A stretch of DNA of 64,000 nt from Actinomycetospora lutea (GCF_028737205.1 NZ_JAQZAL010000023.1:28204-92203); one strand, 5' to 3'. Positions 50,264 to 58,959 are shown, counted from the first letter of the stretch. Numbers and translations are program-made. The notes: a model not told the origin generated them from the letters alone.

Positions 50264-51628
50264 GTGAGCACGTCCGCGTCCGCCCCGACCTCTGCCCCGG
50301 AGGTCGCCCCCACTCTCGACGGCCCGGTGCCGAAGACCCTCGGCTTCCTCGACCAGGGCGCGTTCTGGGCCAACCTCGGCGTGAGCCTGCTGGGCTTCGC
50401 GGGCGTCCTCGCCGTCCTCGCGCCCGCGGGCGCCCCGTCGCTGACCGTCACCGCGGCCGTCGTCGCGACCGTCGTCGGCACGGTGATCGGCAGCGCCATG
50501 GTCGGTCTGTCGGCGATGCCCGGCGCCGCCACCGGCGCGCCCGCGATGGTGCTGCTGCGCGGTCTGTTCGGTGGCGTCCTGTCGTGGATCCCGTCGGTGC
50601 TCAACGTCGTCCAGCTCATCGGCTGGGGCACGTTCGAGCTCGTCGTCATCGCCCAGGCCGGCACGCTCGCACTCGGCGGCCCGACGTGGGTGTGGGTGCT
50701 CGGGGCGGGGGTCGTCACCACCCTGCTCACGCTGCGCCCGCTCGGCATGCTGCGGCTGCTGCGCCGCGTGGTGACGGTCCTCGTCGCGATCTCCGTCGCG
50801 TACCTCGCGTGGTGGCTGTTCAGCCGGCCTGAGCTCGACCTCGGCGCCGGCGGGGGCTCCTGGGCGGGGTTCTGGGCGGGTACGGACGCGGCGATCGCCG
50901 TCGCGGTGTCCTGGATCCCCGTCGCCTCGGACTTCTCGCGCCACTCGCGGCGCGTCTCGACCGCCTTCACCGCGGCCACCGTCGGCTACGGCATCACCCA
51001 GATCGTCTGCTTCGTCGTCGGTCTGGCCGCCCTCGCCCTCGTGGCGGGCGACGGCGACGCGGTGTTCGCCCCGATGCTCGCGGCGCCGCTCGGGCTCGTG
51101 GCGCTGCTGGTGCTGACCGCCCGCGAGACCGACCAGTCGTTCGCGAACGTGTACTCGACGGCGGTCTCGGTGCAGAACCTCGCGCCGCGCGCCGACCGCC
51201 GCGTGCTCTGCCTGGCCATCGGCTCGCTGATCACCGTGCTCGCGCTCGGCGTCACCATCGACGACTACGCGGTCTTCCTCGCCGTGATCGGGTCGGTGTT
51301 CGTGCCGCTGCTCGGCGTCGGCGTCGGGGACGCGCTCGTGCGGCGCGGGGGCGCGCCGGACCTCTCCCGCTGGGCACCGTCCCGCCCGCTCATGGTCGTC
51401 GCCTGGGTGATCGGCCTCGCCGTCTACCAGCTCGTCAACCCCGGCGGGGCGCCCGTCTGGTCGGACGCCTGGAGCGCGCTGCGCGACGCGATCGGGTTCA
51501 CACCGCCGTCGTGGCTCTCGGCGTCGCTGCTGTCGTTCGTCGTGGCCACCGCGGTCGCCGCCGTCCTCGCGCGGCTCGAACGGCGCACGACGACGTCGAC
51601 GACGGACGCGTCCACCACGGACGGGTGA
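50264..51628 (+). CDS. cytX: NCS1-family permease, probable hydroxymethylpyrimidine transporter
   Basis: A 454-residue permease with about twelve membrane helices, of the nucleobase:cation symporter-1 family (FLDQGAFWANLGVSLLGFAG, GTVIGSAMVGLSAMPGAATG, ISVAYLAWW, WIPVASDFSRHSR). NCS1 carriers import cytosine, purines, allantoin or thiazole/pyrimidine precursors. A TPP riboswitch directly upstream identifies this one as the thiamine-precursor type CytX, expected to bring in hydroxymethylpyrimidine. GTG start, 5 nt after GGAGG. No other thiamine gene is nearby, so it is a stand-alone salvage function. Confidence 0.92.
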   Translation: MSTSASAPTSAPEVAPTLDGPVPKTLGFLDQGAFWANLGVSLLGFAGVLAVLAPAGAPSLTVTAAVVATVVGTVIGSAMVGLSAMPGAATGAPAMVLLRGLFGGVLSWIPSVLNVVQLIGWGTFELVVIAQAGTLALGGPTWVWVLGAGVVTTLLTLRPLGMLRLLRRVVTVLVAISVAYLAWWLFSRPELDLGAGGGSWAGFWAGTDAAIAVAVSWIPVASDFSRHSRRVSTAFTAATVGYGITQIVCFVVGLAALALVAGDGDAVFAPMLAAPLGLVALLVLTARETDQSFANVYSTAVSVQNLAPRADRRVLCLAIGSLITVLALGVTIDDYAVFLAVIGSVFVPLLGVGVGDALVRRGGAPDLSRWAPSRPLMVVAWVIGLAVYQLVNPGGAPVWSDAWSALRDAIGFTPPSWLSASLLSFVVATAVAAVLARLERRTTTSTTDASTTDG

Positions 51629-51705
51629 CGGCGACGGGGTCGGTCCGGTAGGGCTGGAGGGCGACAGGTCCGGGAGTCCGGGGGAGCCGACCAGCGAGGA
51701 GGGCC

Positions 51706-53199
51706 GTGGGCCGCCGTGTGCGCGGGATCCGGCGCGAGCTGCGCTCGCCGGTGACGCTGCTGCTGGTCGCCGCCTGCGTCGTGTCCGGGGTGTGGGCCGC
51801 GCTGGTGCTCACACCCGACCAGGACGTCGAGGCGTTCGGGCAGCAGATCAGCGTCGGCGTCCAGCCGCCCGCCGCGACGGTGTCCGGACCGCCGCGGATC
51901 GTCCAGATCGGCAACACCAGCCTGGACGTGCCCGACGTGACGATCTACGGGCCGATCCGTCCGCAGCTCTCGATCGGCCCGGTCACCCGCAACGAGACCG
52001 CCGGCTCGGCGCTCGCCTCGCTGGCCGACGGCGACAGCCCGACCGAGGCGCTCTCGGCGATCGTGGCGGGCTTCGAGCGGTGGTTCGGCACGGCGACCCT
52101 GATCCTCGTCGCGGTGGTGCTCGGCGTCTGCGGGCTCGTCGGCTCGCTGCGGGTCCTCGCCACGCTGCGCTCCACCGCGCGCCGTTCCGGGGCCGGCGCC
52201 CGCCCGGCGGTGATCGCGCGTCGGCTCTCCCGCACGCTCACGCTCTCGACGATCACCGCGCTCGCCGTGTCCCTCGTCGTCTGGGGTGCCTGCGGTCTCC
52301 TGGCCGTGGCCGGCGCGCAGGAGCTGCGCAGCGCGCGGTCGCTCACCGACCTCACCGGCGCCCACCACGTGACCCCGTCACCGGTGGGCCCGACGGTGTC
52401 CGGCGTGCGGGGCGTCGTCGTCGGGGACTCGCGGGTGGCCCGGCTCGGCGGCACCCCGGCGCCGGGCGCCTCGCCCGAGGACGTCGCCTGCGCCCGCAGC
52501 ACCGACTCCCTCGCCCGCCAGCTCGGCGCCGCGATCGGCGACGACGTGCTCAACCTCGCCTGCTCGGGCGCGCGGATCACCGCCGGGCTGCGCGCGCCCC
52601 AGCAGACCGGCGGCGTCGCGGTCCCGCCGCAGATCGGGCGGCTCAAGCAGGTCGAGGACCCGGCGTTCGTCGTCGTCGCGGTCGGCCCCAACGACCTCAA
52701 CTGGACCGACCTCATCGGCTACTGCTACGCGGTCGCCGACTGCGCGGACAACTTCACCGCCGGCGAGTTCGGCTACCGGCTGGCGGCCTTCGACCGCGAC
52801 TACGCCGACCTGCTCGCCGATCTCGCGACACTGCCCTCGCGGCCGCGCGTCGTCGTCGTGACCAGCTACGACGTGCTGCGCCCGGACGCGCGGTGCTCGA
52901 CGGTGCGGGGCCCGGTGCAGTACCCGGGGCTGACGCCCGAGGAGATCCAGCTGCTCGCCGACCGCAACGCCGAGCTCAACGGGGTGCTCACCGCCGGCGC
53001 CGCGCGCTACGGCTTCGACGTCGTCGCCCCGCCCCTGACGCCGCTGTGCGAGCCGTCGCCCGACGGGCTGGGTCCGGACCTGCAGTCCCTCGACGACCGG
53101 TACCCGTTCCACCCGACCGGCGTCGGCGAGCTGCGGCTCGCGATTCCCGTCGTCGACCGGATCGGGCTGCCCCCGGCGGCAGCACCACCGCCCGGCTGA
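51706..53199 (+). CDS. SGNH/GDSL-like hydrolase with N-terminal membrane segments
   Basis: A 497-residue protein. Hydrophobic segments at about 16-35, 130-150 and 183-203 anchor it. The C-terminal 270 residues are an SGNH hydrolase, presumably outside the cell. Block I is GDSRV (S242 nucleophile), an oxyanion Asn is in VGPNDLN, and the catalytic D/H pair is in FHPTGVGE near the end. Extra cysteines (CARS, CSGAR, CYAVADC, CSTV, CEPS) suggest disulfides. Such proteins deacylate lipids or glycans. GTG start after GAGGAGG. The region between membrane segments 1 and 2 is of unknown fold. Confidence 0.85.
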   Translation: MGRRVRGIRRELRSPVTLLLVAACVVSGVWAALVLTPDQDVEAFGQQISVGVQPPAATVSGPPRIVQIGNTSLDVPDVTIYGPIRPQLSIGPVTRNETAGSALASLADGDSPTEALSAIVAGFERWFGTATLILVAVVLGVCGLVGSLRVLATLRSTARRSGAGARPAVIARRLSRTLTLSTITALAVSLVVWGACGLLAVAGAQELRSARSLTDLTGAHHVTPSPVGPTVSGVRGVVVGDSRVARLGGTPAPGASPEDVACARSTDSLARQLGAAIGDDVLNLACSGARITAGLRAPQQTGGVAVPPQIGRLKQVEDPAFVVVAVGPNDLNWTDLIGYCYAVADCADNFTAGEFGYRLAAFDRDYADLLADLATLPSRPRVVVVTSYDVLRPDARCSTVRGPVQYPGLTPEEIQLLADRNAELNGVLTAGAARYGFDVVAPPLTPLCEPSPDGLGPDLQSLDDRYPFHPTGVGELRLAIPVVDRIGLPPAAAPPPG

Positions 53200-53318
53200 G
53201 CGCCCGGTTGCCCCAACGGCCACGTCCACTCGGGGTAACCGCGCTGATCCGTGCTTCGACGACGCCCCGGATGGCTATCCCGCAGCCCCCGACACCGTCG
53301 TGAAGGAGCACCCCGCTC

Positions 53319-54347
53319 GTGAAGATGCGGACGTTGGGGCGGACCGGCATCAAGGTCAGCCCCTACTGCCTGGGCGCGATGATGTTCGGCGCCTGGGGCA
53401 ACACCGACCACGACGACTCGATCCGGATCATCCACCGGGCGCTCGACGCCGGGATCAACGTCGTCGACACCGCCGACGTGTACGCCCAGGGCGAGTCCGA
53501 GGAGATCGTCGGCAAGGCGTTGGCGGGCCGCCGTGACGACGTCGTCCTCGCCACCAAGGCGCACGCCCCGATGGGCGAGGACCCCAACCACCGCGGCAAC
53601 TCGCGCCGCTGGCTCGTCGCGGAGGTCGAGAACTCGCTGCGCCGGCTGCAGACCGACCACCTCGACCTCTACCAGATCCACCGCCCCGACCCCGAGACCG
53701 ACGTCGAGGAGACGCTCTCCGCGCTCACCGATCTCGTGCGCAGCGGCAAGGTCCGCGCGATCGGGTCGTCGACCTTCCCGGCGTCCGAGATCGTCGAGGC
53801 CCAGTGGGTCGCCGAGCGCCGGGGCCTCCAGCGCTTCCGCACCGAGCAGCCGCCGTACTCGATCCTCAACCGCGGCATCGAGCGCGAGGTGCTGCCGGTC
53901 TGCCGGCGCTACGGCATGGGGACGCTGGTCTGGAGCCCGCTCGCGATGGGGATGCTCACCGGCCGGATCCGCAAGGGTCACGAGGCCGGGACGCAGCGCG
54001 CGCAGCGCAGCCCCGGCCGGTTCACCGACGAGCGCAAGCTCGACGCCGTCGAGGAGCTGATCCCGCTCGCCGAGAAGGCGGGGCTGTCGATGGTGCACAT
54101 GGCGATGGCGTTCGCCGTGTCCCACCCGGCCGTCACCTCGGCGATCATCGGGCCGCGCACGATGGAGCAGCTCGAGGACGTGCTCGCCGGCGCCGAGGTG
54201 ACCCTCGACGACGAGGTCCTCGACCGCATCGACGAGATCGTGCCGCCCGGGGTGGACGCGAACCCCGGAGACGTTTCCTACGAGCCGCCCGCCATCGGCG
54301 AGGTGGCCCAGCGACGCCGACCGTCGGAGGAGCGCTCGGCGGCATAG
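53319..54347 (+). CDS. Aldo/keto reductase
   Basis: A 342-residue NADPH-dependent oxidoreductase. The tetrad is D50 and Y55 (VVDTADVY), K80 (LATKAHA) and H121 (QIHRPDPE). GRTGIKVSPYCLGAMMFGAW at the N-terminus and AIIGPRTMEQLEDVLAGAEV at the C-terminus place it in the YghZ/AKR-beta-like group. It shares the fold but little detailed sequence with the enzyme at 26148. GTG at 53319 is used with GGAG upstream; ATG two codons later is an alternative. Substrate unknown. Confidence 0.93.
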   Translation: MKMRTLGRTGIKVSPYCLGAMMFGAWGNTDHDDSIRIIHRALDAGINVVDTADVYAQGESEEIVGKALAGRRDDVVLATKAHAPMGEDPNHRGNSRRWLVAEVENSLRRLQTDHLDLYQIHRPDPETDVEETLSALTDLVRSGKVRAIGSSTFPASEIVEAQWVAERRGLQRFRTEQPPYSILNRGIEREVLPVCRRYGMGTLVWSPLAMGMLTGRIRKGHEAGTQRAQRSPGRFTDERKLDAVEELIPLAEKAGLSMVHMAMAFAVSHPAVTSAIIGPRTMEQLEDVLAGAEVTLDDEVLDRIDEIVPPGVDANPGDVSYEPPAIGEVAQRRRPSEERSAA

Positions 54348-54383
54348 GTCCGGTCCTGCAGGTCCCACGAAGGGAGTCCGGCG

Positions 54384-55313
54384 ATGGGCAGTGTCGCCGT
54401 CGTGATCGTGATCGTTGTGGTGGTGCTGGCCCTTGCCGGCGTCGCCGCACTCGTGCTGGCGCGAAGGCGCCGGCAACAGGCACTGGCCGACGAATTCGGC
54501 CCCGAGTACGAGCGTCGCGTCTCCGAGACCGGCGACCGCAAGGAGGCCGAGAAGGAGCTGCGGGAGCGCAAGAAGCGTCACGACCAGCACCAGTTGCGGC
54601 CGCTGCAGCCCGACGAGCGCCAGCGCTTCCACGCCGATTGGCAGGAGGTGCAGCGCGGGTTCGTCGACGACCCGGGGGGTGCCGTCGAGCACGCCGACGC
54701 CCTGCTCGTGACGATCATGCGTGCCCGCGGCTACCCCGTCGAGGGGGGCGACCGCCGGACCGAGGACCTCTCCGTCGCCCAGCCCCACCTCGTCGAGGAC
54801 TACCGCGAGGCGCAGCGCGTCGTGACCGCCCACCGCCAGGGCACCGCGACCACCGAGGACCTGCGCGGTGCGTTCACCGCCTTCCGCACCCTCGTCGAGG
54901 CCATGCTCGACGACGGGGGTGACGGCCGCGGCGGTGATGGCCGCGGTGACGGTGGCGGGCGCGGTGACGGGCGCCCCGACGGACGCGGCGACGGGTACGG
55001 CCCCGCCGGCGCGACCGAGCGGATCCCGGGCCCCGGCGGGGGTGGACCGGGCCCGCAGGCCGGGCACCCGCAGGCCGGGCACCCGCAGGCCGGGCACCCG
55101 CAGGCCGGCACGGAGCGGATCCAGCCCTCGCCGGCGGGACCGCCCGGGCAGGGCGCTCCCGCGGGTCCGCCGCCAGGGCAGGGCGCTCCCGCGGGCGGTC
55201 CGCCGCCCGGGCGGGGCGCCCCGGCGGGCGGTCCGCCCCCCGCACCAGGCAGGCAACCGTCGGCGCCACCCGCGTCCGGCGGTCCCGACGGACACCAGGA
55301 GCGCCGCGCATGA
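54384..55313 (+). CDS. Membrane-anchored protein with WQEV/FVDDP domain and Gly/Pro-rich tail
   Basis: A 309-residue protein. An N-terminal hydrophobic segment (VAVVIVIVVVVLALAGVAAL) is followed by a charged helix (40-75). A 100-residue helical domain follows (residues 80-180; FHADWQEVQRGFVDDPGGAV, AFRTLVEAML). The last 125 residues are disordered GDG, GHPQA and GQGAPAG repeats. The helical domain is shared with the C-terminus of the next protein, so the two are paralogues. I do not recognise a named family. ATG start after AAGGGAG. The stop overlaps the next ATG (ATGA), so the pair is coupled. Confidence 0.8.
   Translation: MGSVAVVIVIVVVVLALAGVAALVLARRRRQQALADEFGPEYERRVSETGDRKEAEKELRERKKRHDQHQLRPLQPDERQRFHADWQEVQRGFVDDPGGAVEHADALLVTIMRARGYPVEGGDRRTEDLSVAQPHLVEDYREAQRVVTAHRQGTATTEDLRGAFTAFRTLVEAMLDDGGDGRGGDGRGDGGGRGDGRPDGRGDGYGPAGATERIPGPGGGGPGPQAGHPQAGHPQAGHPQAGTERIQPSPAGPPGQGAPAGPPPGQGAPAGGPPPGRGAPAGGPPPAPGRQPSAPPASGGPDGHQERRA
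55056..55108 (+). repeat. Perfect 15-bp tandem repeat within the Gly/Pro-rich tail
   Basis: CAGGCCGGGCACCCG occurs three times head to tail (55056-55100) with a partial fourth copy. It encodes QAGHP units and keeps the frame, so copy number could change by slippage without a frameshift. Confidence 0.8.
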
Positions 55314-56320
55314 GCCACCCCGAGCAGAGCCGCCCGGCAGGACACCCCGACGAGCAGCGTGCGGGCCACGAGCGGCCGGGCGGGTACGACGAGGACCCCC
55401 TCCAGAGCGCCGGCCCCGCGGGGCCGGCGTACGACGCGGAGTACGGCGGCCAGCAGGCCGGCCAGTACGGCGGCCAGTATGGCGGCCAGTACGGCGGCCC
55501 CCAGGGCGGTCAGTACGACGCGCAGTACGACGACCGGTCCGGCGGGCCGTACGGGCAGCAGGCCGGGGGCGGGTACGCCGAGCAGCTCGGCCAGCCCGGC
55601 CAGCACCTGGGCCAGTCCGGCCAGACCGGGCAGCACCTCGGCCAGACCGGTCAGCCGGGACAGCCGCAGGCCGGTGGCGGGTACGCCGAGCAGCTCGGCC
55701 AGCCCGGCCAGCCCGGGCAGCCGCAGGCCGGTGGCGGGTACGCCGACCAGCTCGGCCAGCCCGGCCAGCACCTGGGCCAGTCCGGGCAGCCGCAGGCCGA
55801 CGGCGGGTACACCGACCAGCTCGGCCAGCCCGGCCCGCAGGCGGGCCAGCACGCCGGGCAGGTCCCGGGCGACCAGGCCCACGGCACGGGACCGGGTGAT
55901 CCCGGCGCGTACCCCGGCCCGCCCGACCACGCCCGCGGTGCCCCCGGCGAGCCGTCCGGGCACGACCACGACCGCTGGGGCGCCCAGGGCAACGGCGGGG
56001 GCCCGGCCGGGGGTGTCGGGGGTGCCGGCGGTGACGACCGGTACGACGGCGACGGTGGCTCGACGATCATCGATCCGCAGCGGGCCCAGCACTGGCGTTC
56101 CCAGTGGGAGGACGTCCGGATGATGTTCGTCGACCAGCCGCGGGACGCGGTGGCGCGGGCCGACGGCTTGGTCGGCGAGGTGCTCGACGAGCTCGCCCGC
56201 ACGTTCACCGAGCAGCGCAGCTCGCTCGACCCGAACGCCGTCGGCGACCCCTCCACCGAGGAGCTGCGCCGCGCGGTGCAGCGCTACCGGGAGTTCTTCG
56301 ACCGGCTGCTCACGCTGTAG
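55310..56320 (+). CDS. Gln/Gly/Tyr-repeat protein with the same C-terminal helical domain
   Basis: A 336-residue soluble protein. Residues 1-250 are disordered, with QYGGQYGGQYGG and GGYAEQLGQPGQHLGQSGQ-type repeats that echo the FhaA linker. Residues 255-336 (HWRSQWEDVRMMFVDQPRDA to YREFFDRLLTL) are helical and align with the domain of the preceding membrane protein: W-x-x-V, FV-D-x-P and A-x-A-D at the same spacing, then FR/YR-x-F/L near the end. The pair may interact through it. ATG overlaps the upstream stop. Function unknown. Confidence 0.8.
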   Translation: MSHPEQSRPAGHPDEQRAGHERPGGYDEDPLQSAGPAGPAYDAEYGGQQAGQYGGQYGGQYGGPQGGQYDAQYDDRSGGPYGQQAGGGYAEQLGQPGQHLGQSGQTGQHLGQTGQPGQPQAGGGYAEQLGQPGQPGQPQAGGGYADQLGQPGQHLGQSGQPQADGGYTDQLGQPGPQAGQHAGQVPGDQAHGTGPGDPGAYPGPPDHARGAPGEPSGHDHDRWGAQGNGGGPAGGVGGAGGDDRYDGDGGSTIIDPQRAQHWRSQWEDVRMMFVDQPRDAVARADGLVGEVLDELARTFTEQRSSLDPNAVGDPSTEELRRAVQRYREFFDRLLTL

Positions 56321-56337
56321 CCGGCGGCGGTCGGCAC

Positions 56338-56343
56338 TACCGT
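56338..56343 (+). promoter_or_regulatory. -10 box, probable leaderless promoter
   Basis: TACCGT ends six nucleotides before the GTG at 56350. No ribosome binding site is visible in the 30 nt gap after the previous gene. Confidence 0.45.
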
Positions 56344-56349
56344 GCGCGC

Positions 56350-56829
56350 GTGGTCTCCACCAGCGCCTTCGGCAGTGCCCTCGACCGTCTCGCCCCCGTC
56401 GTCGGTGCGGTGACCAGGGCGCACATCGCGCTCTACCGCCGCACCGGCGGCCGGGTCGGGCACACCGCCCCGGGGTTGCCGACGATGCTGCTGCTCGACC
56501 ACGTCGGCGCCCGCAGCGGCGTCCCGCGCACCACCCCGCTGCTCTACTTCACCCACCCCGACGCCCCGGACGCCCTCGTGATCGTCGCGTCGTACGGCGG
56601 GCACCCGCGCCATCCGGCGTGGTTCCACAACCTGCGCGCGCACCCCGACACCACGGTCCAGGTGCGCGACGAGGTGCGCCCGGTGCACGCCCGCGTCGCG
56701 GACGACGCCGAGCGCGACCGCCTGTGGCCCGCGGCGATCGCGACGTACCGGCCGTACGCCGGCTACCAGCGCCGCGCCGACGAGGTCGGGCGCACCATCC
56801 CGTTCGTCGTCCTCGAGCGACGGCGGTAG
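56350..56829 (+). CDS. Deazaflavin (F420)-dependent nitroreductase-family protein
   Basis: A 159-residue split-barrel protein of the Ddn/DUF385 family, which uses reduced coenzyme F420 to reduce quinones or nitro compounds. The family core is visible as LLLDHVGARSGVPRTTPLLY, VASYGGHPRHPAWFHNLRAH and the closing YAGYQRRADEVGRTIPFVVL. GTG start with TACCGT upstream suggests a leaderless mRNA. It converges with the FMN oxidase gene, 12 nt between stops. Confidence 0.93.
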   Translation: MVSTSAFGSALDRLAPVVGAVTRAHIALYRRTGGRVGHTAPGLPTMLLLDHVGARSGVPRTTPLLYFTHPDAPDALVIVASYGGHPRHPAWFHNLRAHPDTTVQVRDEVRPVHARVADDAERDRLWPAAIATYRPYAGYQRRADEVGRTIPFVVLERRR

Positions 56830-56841
56830 CCACCCCGGCCG

Positions 56842-58083
56842 CTATCCCAGCCGCACGTGGTCCGGGGTGAGGTCCTTGACCGACGACACCCCGAGCAGCG
56901 CCATCGTCCGGCGGATCTCGGCGGTGAGGATCGTCGCGAGGCGCTCGACGCCGCGCTCACCGCCGGCCATGAGCGCGTAGAGGTACGCCCGGCCGACCAG
57001 GCAGCCCGAGGCGCCGAGCGCGACGGCGGCGACGATGTCGGCGCCCGACATGATCCCCGTGTCGAGCAGGACCTCCGCCTCGCCGCCGACCTCGGCCACC
57101 ACCGACGGCAGCGTCTCCAGGGGCACGGGCGCGCGGTCGAGCTGCCGCCCGCCGTGGTTCGAGACGATCACCGCGTCGGCGCCGGCGTCGACCACCCGCC
57201 GCGCGTCCTGCGCCGTCTGCACGCCCTTCACCACGAGCGGTCCGTTCCACGTGGATCGGAGCCAGGCGAGGTCGTCGAGGTTCAGCGCCGGGTCGAACAT
57301 CGTGTCGATGAGCTCGGCGACCGTGCCCTCCCACGACGTCAGGGCCGCGAACTCCAGCGGGTCCGTGGTGAGCACGTTGAGCCACCAGTGCGGGTGGCGC
57401 GCCATGTCGACCAGCGTCCGCGCGGTGAGGGCCGGCGGGATGGTCAGACCGTTGTAGGCGTCGCGCAGGCGGGCCCCGCCGACCGGGGTGTCCACGGTCA
57501 GCATGATCGCCTCGTTGCCGGCCTCCGCCGCCCGGCGCACGACCTCCTCGCTCGCGGCCCGGTCGCGCCAGAGGTAGAGCTGGAACCAGCGCCGGGTGTC
57601 CGGGGCGGCCGCGGCGAGGTCCGCCGGTGACGTGGTGCCCATCGTCGAGAGGGTGTGCGGCACCCCGAGGCGGCCGGCCACGCGGGCCACGGCCACTTCG
57701 CCCTCGTGGTGCATCATCCGCGTGAAGCCGGTCGGCGCGAACGCGAAGGGGTAGGACGACGGGCCGCCCAGCAGGGTCGTGCTCGTGTCGATCGCGGAGA
57801 CGTCCCGCAGCACCGAGGGCCGGAACTCCAGCGACGCGAACGCGTCGCGGGCCCGGCGCAGCGAGAGCTCGGCCTCGGCGGCGCCGTCGGTGTAGTCGAA
57901 CACCGCCCGCGGGGTGCGGCGCCGCGCGATCTCCCGCAGGTCGCCGACGGTGTGGGCGCGCGCGAGCCGGCGGCGCGTCGGGTCCGGGTCGGGGCGCGCG
58001 AGCCGCAGCAGCGGGCGCAGCTCCGACGGGCGCGGCAGCCGGCGCGCCGTGCGGCCTGGGGGCGGTTTCGGCGGGGTCGTCAT
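56842..58083 (-). CDS. FMN-dependent alpha-hydroxy-acid oxidase/dehydrogenase (LldD-like)
   Basis: A 413-residue TIM-barrel flavoprotein that oxidises L-2-hydroxy acids such as lactate or mandelate. Key features are FAPTGFTRMMHHEGE, WFQLYLWRD, LTVDTPVGGARLRD and the catalytic/FMN block VSNHGGRQLD with LLDTGIMSGADIV. An N-terminal extension of 35 Pro/Arg-rich residues precedes the core. It may instead be a MftD-like mycofactocin-associated dehydrogenase, but no mycofactocin genes are in view. ATG after GAGGAGGAG. Two CGAACGGGGCC repeats lie upstream. Confidence 0.92.
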   Translation of the reverse strand: MTTPPKPPPGRTARRLPRPSELRPLLRLARPDPDPTRRRLARAHTVGDLREIARRRTPRAVFDYTDGAAEAELSLRRARDAFASLEFRPSVLRDVSAIDTSTTLLGGPSSYPFAFAPTGFTRMMHHEGEVAVARVAGRLGVPHTLSTMGTTSPADLAAAAPDTRRWFQLYLWRDRAASEEVVRRAAEAGNEAIMLTVDTPVGGARLRDAYNGLTIPPALTARTLVDMARHPHWWLNVLTTDPLEFAALTSWEGTVAELIDTMFDPALNLDDLAWLRSTWNGPLVVKGVQTAQDARRVVDAGADAVIVSNHGGRQLDRAPVPLETLPSVVAEVGGEAEVLLDTGIMSGADIVAAVALGASGCLVGRAYLYALMAGGERGVERLATILTAEIRRTMALLGVSSVKDLTPDHVRLG

Positions 58084-58117
58084 CGCCCGGCTCCTCCTCG
58101 TGACGGCGTGCTCGGGT

Positions 58118-58149
58118 CGAACGGGGCCAGTTGCTCACCGAACGGGGCC
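58118..58149. repeat. Direct repeat CGAACGGGGCC, 21-bp pitch
   Basis: Exact copies at 58118-58128 and 58139-58149 lie in the divergent region between the FMN oxidase gene (start 58083) and the membrane protein gene (58314). A 21-bp pitch is two helical turns, typical of paired operator sites. Confidence 0.55.
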
Positions 58150-58313
58150 GGACGCGGAACGTCAAGGGACCCCGGGCCCGGCGAGCCCGCAGGGACCTCG
58201 GACGGACTCGGCAAGGACTCCCTTGGTGGCGGGGAGGGTCCACCCGCGGCGAGGTCCGGTGCGGTACAACCGTTCCGAAGCGCCGGCACCGGCGGTCGGG
58301 AGAGGACGAGGTC

Positions 58314-58919
58314 GTGAGCTACCCGGAGCGCTCGTGGAACGACGGCGATGTCGAGGTCCTCGGCCGACGACTCTGGGCCGGCGGGGTGGCCACGGCCGTG
58401 GTCGCCGCGGGCATCGCCATCGTCGGCGTGCTGATCATCTCCAACGTCTTCGACCTGGGCATCCAGACCGCGCAGCGCAGCGGTGCCCTGGTCGACAACG
58501 CCCTGACGATCATCCCCGTCTGCGCGGTCATCGCCGCGCTCGCGGGCACCGCGCTGCTGCACCTGCTGCTGCTGACGACACCCCGCCCGGCGACCTTCTT
58601 CTCGGCGATCGTGCTGCTGGTGCTCGTGGTGCTGGTGCTGCAGGTCTTCCTCGCCGCGGGCGGCGTGGTCGACCACATCGCCACGGCGGTGCTCTACACG
58701 GCGATCGGGCTCGCGATCATCTCGATGCTCTCGGGGGTCTCGCGCACGGCGGTCCGCCCGGCGGCCCAGGGCGGCTGGGGCGGACGCCAGTACGACGGCC
58801 GTTACGACCAGCGCTACGGCACCTACGAACGCCCCCACGACGACCCATACGCCCAGCCGGACCAGCGGACCACGCGCTACGACCCGCGCGGGCCCCAGGG
58901 CGGCGGTCGCTGGCAGTGA
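58314..58919 (+). CDS. DUF6069-like four-helix membrane protein
   Basis: A 201-residue membrane protein with four hydrophobic segments (about 20-42, 58-78, 84-108 and 112-130). A 70-residue cytoplasmic tail of Tyr/Arg/Asp/Gln repeats (RYDQRYGTYERPHDDPYAQP) follows. The start RRLWAGGVATAVVAAGIAIV and overall layout resemble the DUF6069 family. Function unknown. GTG start after GAGAGGACGAGG. Divergent from the FMN oxidase gene across 230 bp that hold the direct repeats noted and no other gene. Confidence 0.8.
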   Translation: MSYPERSWNDGDVEVLGRRLWAGGVATAVVAAGIAIVGVLIISNVFDLGIQTAQRSGALVDNALTIIPVCAVIAALAGTALLHLLLLTTPRPATFFSAIVLLVLVVLVLQVFLAAGGVVDHIATAVLYTAIGLAIISMLSGVSRTAVRPAAQGGWGGRQYDGRYDQRYGTYERPHDDPYAQPDQRTTRYDPRGPQGGGRWQ

Positions 58920-58959
58920 CGAACGTGGTGTGATCGCTCACGCCCCGCTGCGTGACGTT

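Noticed and set aside
50264..51628. Cytosine or allantoin permease
   Set aside because: The TPP riboswitch directly upstream points to a thiamine precursor rather than a general nucleobase.
56842..58083. Mycofactocin-associated dehydrogenase MftD
   Set aside because: The sequence is compatible, but no mftA-F genes occur in the window, so the general LldD-like call is safer.
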